A DNA stretch of 64,000 nt from CAVYPR01 sp963770505 (GTDB taxonomy: Bacteria; Actinomycetota; Acidimicrobiia; Acidimicrobiales; RAAP-2), in assembly GCA_963770505.1 (NCBI GenBank), contig CAVYPR010000006.1, positions 930,001 to 994,000 on the forward strand, given 5' to 3'. Below the pieces are notes generated by a model, which was not told the DNA's origin, ran no database searches, and saw only the letters and a list, made by a program, of their open reading frames with translations. The translations under genes and the position numbers were made by a program. This document shows positions 61,168 to 64,000 of this stretch, piece after piece. Each line of letters opens with the position of its first letter. The stretch's first letter is position 1.

Positions 61168-61983
61168 TCAGGGGAGCGGGCCGAGGTCGGCGATCTGGGC
61201 CTGGACCCGTCGCATGGCGCGCAGCCACCGCTCCCGGTCCCCGGCCCGCCGCTGCTCGTAGTCGGCGACCTCGGGGTGGGGGAGCACCAGGAACCGCTCG
61301 GCGGCCACCGCCTCGAGCACCGCGTCGGAGACCGCCTCGGGGTCGAGCATGCCGTCGCGCCCGGCCGTGGCCGCCGCCACCTCGGCGGCCGCCCCGGTCA
61401 TCTCCCCGGTCATGGCCGTGCGGACACCCTGGGGGCACAGGCACGAGACGCGGATCCCGGCGTCGAAGTGGGTGATCGACAGCCACTCGGCCAGGGCGAC
61501 CACGGCGTGCTTGGTCACGGCGTAGGGTGCCGATCCCAGCTGGGTGAGCAGCCCCGCAGCCGAGGCCGTGTGGACCAGGTAGCCCCCGCCGCGCTCGAGC
61601 ATCGAGGGCAGGACGGCGCGGGCGGCGTGGACGTGGCTCATGACGTTGACCGCCCAGAGGCGGTCCCATGTGGCCGGGGGGACCTCGACGCCGCCGGCCA
61701 CCAGGACCCCGGCGTTGGCGCAGAACACGTCGATGGGCCCGAAGGCCGACTCGGCCCGGGCGACCAGGTCCGCCACCTGGTCGCCGTCGGCCACGTCGGT
61801 GTCGACGGCGAGGGTCGCCGCGCCGCGCCCGGCCAGTTCGCCGGCCACGGCGCGCGCCCCGGGCCCGTCGATGTCGGCCACCACCGTGGCCCCGGCGCCC
61901 CGGGCGGCGAAGCCCCGGCACAGCGCCCGACCGATCCCGCTGGCCCCTCCGGTGACCACGACCACCCGGCCGGCCACCTCCAT
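61168..61983 (-). CDS. Short-chain dehydrogenase/reductase (SDR)
   Basis: 271 residues, classical SDR. Nucleotide loop TGGASGIG, VADIDGPGARAV suggesting NAD(H), CANAGVLVAGG, active Ser within HTASAAGLLTQLG and catalytic YAVTK. IRVSCLCPQGVRTAM follows. Substrate unknown. ATG 61983; about 75 bases upstream on the same strand lies the TrpB-like gene, which may share its transcript. Confidence 0.87.
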   Translation of the reverse strand: MEVAGRVVVVTGGASGIGRALCRGFAARGAGATVVADIDGPGARAVAGELAGRGAATLAVDTDVADGDQVADLVARAESAFGPIDVFCANAGVLVAGGVEVPPATWDRLWAVNVMSHVHAARAVLPSMLERGGGYLVHTASAAGLLTQLGSAPYAVTKHAVVALAEWLSITHFDAGIRVSCLCPQGVRTAMTGEMTGAAAEVAAATAGRDGMLDPEAVSDAVLEAVAAERFLVLPHPEVADYEQRRAGDRERWLRAMRRVQAQIADLGPLP

Positions 61984-62058
61984 CTCAGGCCCGCCCCTGG
62001 GACCGCCGGGCCGTGGCCCCGGCGCCCCGGGCGTGGACCGGGCCGGCGGCGGGCGGGC

Positions 62059-63432
62059 TCACGCGACGGACGGGACGGTGACCAACCCGGCGGCGAGCCG
62101 CTCCTCGGTGACGTCCTCGTCGGTCATGCGGCCCGACAGGTAGTCGTCGAAGGCGGCGAGGTCGAAGTGGCCGTGGCCGCAGAGGGCGGTCAGGATCACC
62201 GTCTCTTGGCCGGTCTCCCGGGCCGCCTCGGCCTCGCGCACGGCGGCGGCGATGGCGTGGGTGGGCTCGGGGGCGGGCACGATCCCCTCGGTGCGGGCGA
62301 AGCGGACCCCGGCGGCGAAGCACTCGGTCTGGGGCACGGCGATCGCCTCCATGAGGCCGAGCTCGTAGACGTGGCTGAGGAGCGGGGACATGCCGTGGTA
62401 GCGCAGGCCCCCGGCGTGGATCGGGTCCGGGATGAAGTCGTGGCCCAGGGTGTGCATCTTGAGCAGCGGGGTCATCCCGGCCGTGTCGCCGAAGTCGTAG
62501 GCGTAGACACCGCGGGTGAGCGAGGGGCAGGAGGCGGGCTCGACGGCGCGGATGACCGGCGAGATCCTCCCGGCGAGCTTCTCGCGCAGGAACGGGAAGG
62601 CCAGCCCGGCGAAGTTGGAGCCGCCGCCGGTGCAGCCCACGATGACGTCGGGGGCCGACTCGCCGGCCTTGGCCAGCTGCAGCAGGGCCTCCTCCCCGAT
62701 GACCGTCTGGTGGAGGAGGACGTGGTTGAGCACGCTGCCCAAGGCGTAACGCGTGTCGGGGTCCGAGGCCGCCACCTCGACCGCCTCGGAGATGGCGATC
62801 CCGAGCGAGCCGGGATGCCCGGGGTCCTGGGAGAGGAAGGTGCGCCCCGCCGCGGTGACCGCCGACGGCGAACGGTGTACGGAGGCCCCGAAGGCCTCCA
62901 TCATGAGGCGCCGGTACGGCTTCTGGTCGTAGCTGGCCCCGACCTGCCAGACCTCGCAGCCGAGGCCGAAGAGCGCGCAGGCGAAGGCGAGCGCCGTCCC
63001 CCACTGCCCGGCCCCGGTCTCGGTGGTGAGGCGGCGGACCCCGGCCTTGGCGTTGTAGTAGGCCTGCGGGACCGCGGTGTTGGGCTTGTGACTGCCGGCC
63101 GGGCTGACCCCCTCGTACTTGTAGTAGATCCGGGCCGGCGTGCCGAGGGCCTGCTCGAGGCGGTGGGCCCGGTAGAGGGGGGTCGGCCGCCACTGGCGGT
63201 AGACGTCGAGCACCGCCCCCGGGACATCGACGAAGCGCTCGGAGGAGACCTCCTGGAGGATGAGGTCCATCGGGAACAGGGGCGCGAAGTCCTCGGGGCC
63301 GACCGGCTGGCGGGTGCCGGGGTGGAGGGCCGGCGGGGGCGGGCTCGGGAGGTCCGGCACCAGGTTGTACCAGGTGGTCGGCATCTCGGACTCCTCGAGC
63401 ACGAACTTGTGCTGGCGAACGGACTCATCCAT
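62059..63432 (-). CDS. TrpB2-type tryptophan synthase beta-like protein
   Basis: 457 residues, PLP fold type II. WRPTPLYRAHRLEQALG, the Schiff-base Lys116 in YEGVSPAGSHKPNTA, LTTETGAGQWGTALAFA, and the phosphate loop CTGGGSNFAGLAFPF. The extended N-terminus (VLEESEMPTTWYNLVPDLPSPPPPALHPGTRQP) and LCGHGHFDL match TrpB2, the branch that works without TrpA, using free indole with Ser or other amino acids. No other trp genes are nearby, so it may salvage indole or act on another nucleophile. Confidence 0.88.
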   Translation of the reverse strand: MDESVRQHKFVLEESEMPTTWYNLVPDLPSPPPPALHPGTRQPVGPEDFAPLFPMDLILQEVSSERFVDVPGAVLDVYRQWRPTPLYRAHRLEQALGTPARIYYKYEGVSPAGSHKPNTAVPQAYYNAKAGVRRLTTETGAGQWGTALAFACALFGLGCEVWQVGASYDQKPYRRLMMEAFGASVHRSPSAVTAAGRTFLSQDPGHPGSLGIAISEAVEVAASDPDTRYALGSVLNHVLLHQTVIGEEALLQLAKAGESAPDVIVGCTGGGSNFAGLAFPFLREKLAGRISPVIRAVEPASCPSLTRGVYAYDFGDTAGMTPLLKMHTLGHDFIPDPIHAGGLRYHGMSPLLSHVYELGLMEAIAVPQTECFAAGVRFARTEGIVPAPEPTHAIAAAVREAEAARETGQETVILTALCGHGHFDLAAFDDYLSGRMTDEDVTEERLAAGLVTVPSVA

Positions 63433-63490
63433 GGCGCACCCCCGTGCATCGCTCGCGTTCAGGCTAACCAGGGGACCCCGGCCGCGCCCG

Positions 63491-63733
63491 CTACGGCCGC
63501 CCCCCCGATCCGCTCCGCAGGCCGTCGACGGCGTCGGCCAGCTCGAGGACCATCTGGCGCAGGTCGGCGATGGCCAGCAACGCCAGCACCTCGGCCGGCA
63601 CGGCTGTGCGGCGACGCCGGCGACGCCGTCGTTCCCCCCGGGCGATGGCCATCGCCTCGTCGTCGGCCTCGTCGAACCACCTCCCCCACACGCTGGCGTC
63701 CATCCTCTCGGCGAACTGCTGGCGCATGCTCAT
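63491..63733 (-). CDS. Small hypothetical protein with a poly-Arg stretch
   Basis: 80 residues from ATG 63733 (ATG 63727 also possible). WGRWFDEADDEAMAIARGERRRRRRRRTA is followed by a leucine-rich helix LALLAIADLRQMVLELADAVDGL that could form a coiled coil. No family recognised. Plausible as a gene by its amphipathic helix and position between the TrpB-like gene and the edge oxidoreductase, but coding is not certain. Confidence 0.45.
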   Translation of the reverse strand: MSMRQQFAERMDASVWGRWFDEADDEAMAIARGERRRRRRRRTAVPAEVLALLAIADLRQMVLELADAVDGLRSGSGGRP

Positions 63734-63870
63734 GGGCGCACCGTACGCGGGGGCTGTGCCGCGGGCCGCCTGGTCGGGCCGGGGGCGCCCTCGCCGGAGG
63801 TGGGGCCCGGTGCCGGCGCGCTACCGTGACCCGTCGCCGGCGGTCGCTGGTCGAGGAGAGGAGAGAGCGG

Positions 63871-64000
63871 ATGAGCTTCACGCCCTACGAGCGGCCCGTC
63901 CGGGCGGCCTTCATCGGCCTCGGTCGCATCTACGACCTCAACATGCTCGCCTACCGCGACAACCCCGACGTCGAGGTCGTGGCGGTCGTCGACCCGGTGG
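63871..64000 (+). CDS. Gfo/Idh/MocA family oxidoreductase, partial (right edge)
   Basis: Only the first 43 codons lie in the window. ATG 63871 follows AGGAGAGGAGAGAG. VRAAFIGLGRIYDLNMLAYRDN and the strand VEVVAVVDPV are the N-terminal Rossmann fold of Gfo/Idh/MocA NAD(P)-dependent sugar or inositol dehydrogenases. Specificity depends on the missing C-terminal domain. Confidence 0.75.
   Translation, partial: MSFTPYERPVRAAFIGLGRIYDLNMLAYRDNPDVEVVAVVDPV

Overview
The window is a replication-origin region of a high-GC, Gram-positive actinobacterium. Gene content and order (rpmH-dnaA-dnaN-recF-dciA-gyrB-gyrA beside parA-parB, a DUF6049-murJ-trxB-trxA-cwlM block, and an ino1-PadR-DUF5318 block) match Actinomycetota. 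A deep non-mycobacterial lineage such as Acidimicrobiia is my guess, not a demonstrated placement. GTG starts, GTGA/ATGA overlaps and apparently leaderless promoters (TAnnnT 6-8 bases before the start codon) are frequent.

Layout. (1) 1-8.2 kb: a visibly less GC-rich accessory flank with an exported Ig-like protein cut by the left edge, a broken mazF toxin gene, an exported nucleoside hydrolase, an MFS exporter, a Tat-exported phospholipase C/phosphatase and an ABC-type binding protein. (2) 8.3-20.3 kb: metabolic and redox genes: DoxX-like, DUF2505, an N-acyl-D-amino-acid deacylase type amidohydrolase, two PPOX-fold proteins, a frameshifted OmpR-type regulator, a Bcp peroxiredoxin, an SDR, MFS, and a tightly coupled VOC / Baeyer-Villiger monooxygenase / old-yellow-enzyme operon. 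(3) 20.4-27.5 kb: dnaB, rplI-rpsR-ssb-rpsF, panB, DUF5318, then PadR and ino1. (4) 27.5-36.9 kb: pcnA, DUF6049, murJ, DegV, trxB, trxA and a cwlM-like pseudo-amidase. (5) 37-46 kb: parB, parA, a parS-like repeat cluster, a small LAGLIDADG-like protein, rsmG, khpB/jag, yidC, yidD, rnpA, rpmH, the dnaA promoter with phased DnaA boxes, dnaA and the probable oriC. (6) 45.9-53.1 kb: dnaN, recF, dciA, gyrB, gyrA. (7) 53-64 kb: a RodZ-like protein, a two-component system, a DipZ-type thioredoxin/CcdA fusion, a DMT transporter, an acetyl-CoA hydrolase/transferase, an SDR, a TrpB2-type enzyme and the start of a Gfo/Idh/MocA oxidoreductase.

How it works together. Genes left of oriC from parA to rpmH point left, and those right of it from dnaA to gyrA point right, as expected for a bidirectional origin. 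DnaA-box-like sites occur at the dnaA promoter, the dnaA-dnaN gap, the parB/cwlM gap and, as a perfect consensus box, upstream of dnaB. ParA/ParB have parS-like sites next to parA.

Things most worth following up: the LAGLIDADG-like gene beside two 27-bp palindromic parS-like repeats; long genetically encoded acidic tails on both members of the ribosomal S6:S18 pair; a CwlM-like protein lacking amidase zinc ligands and any ordinary start codon; an Asn at the GyrB position where Asn is a known quinolone-resistance substitution in other bacteria; and four interruptions in three genes (an OmpR regulator, ino1, gyrB twice), all consistent with one extra base each.
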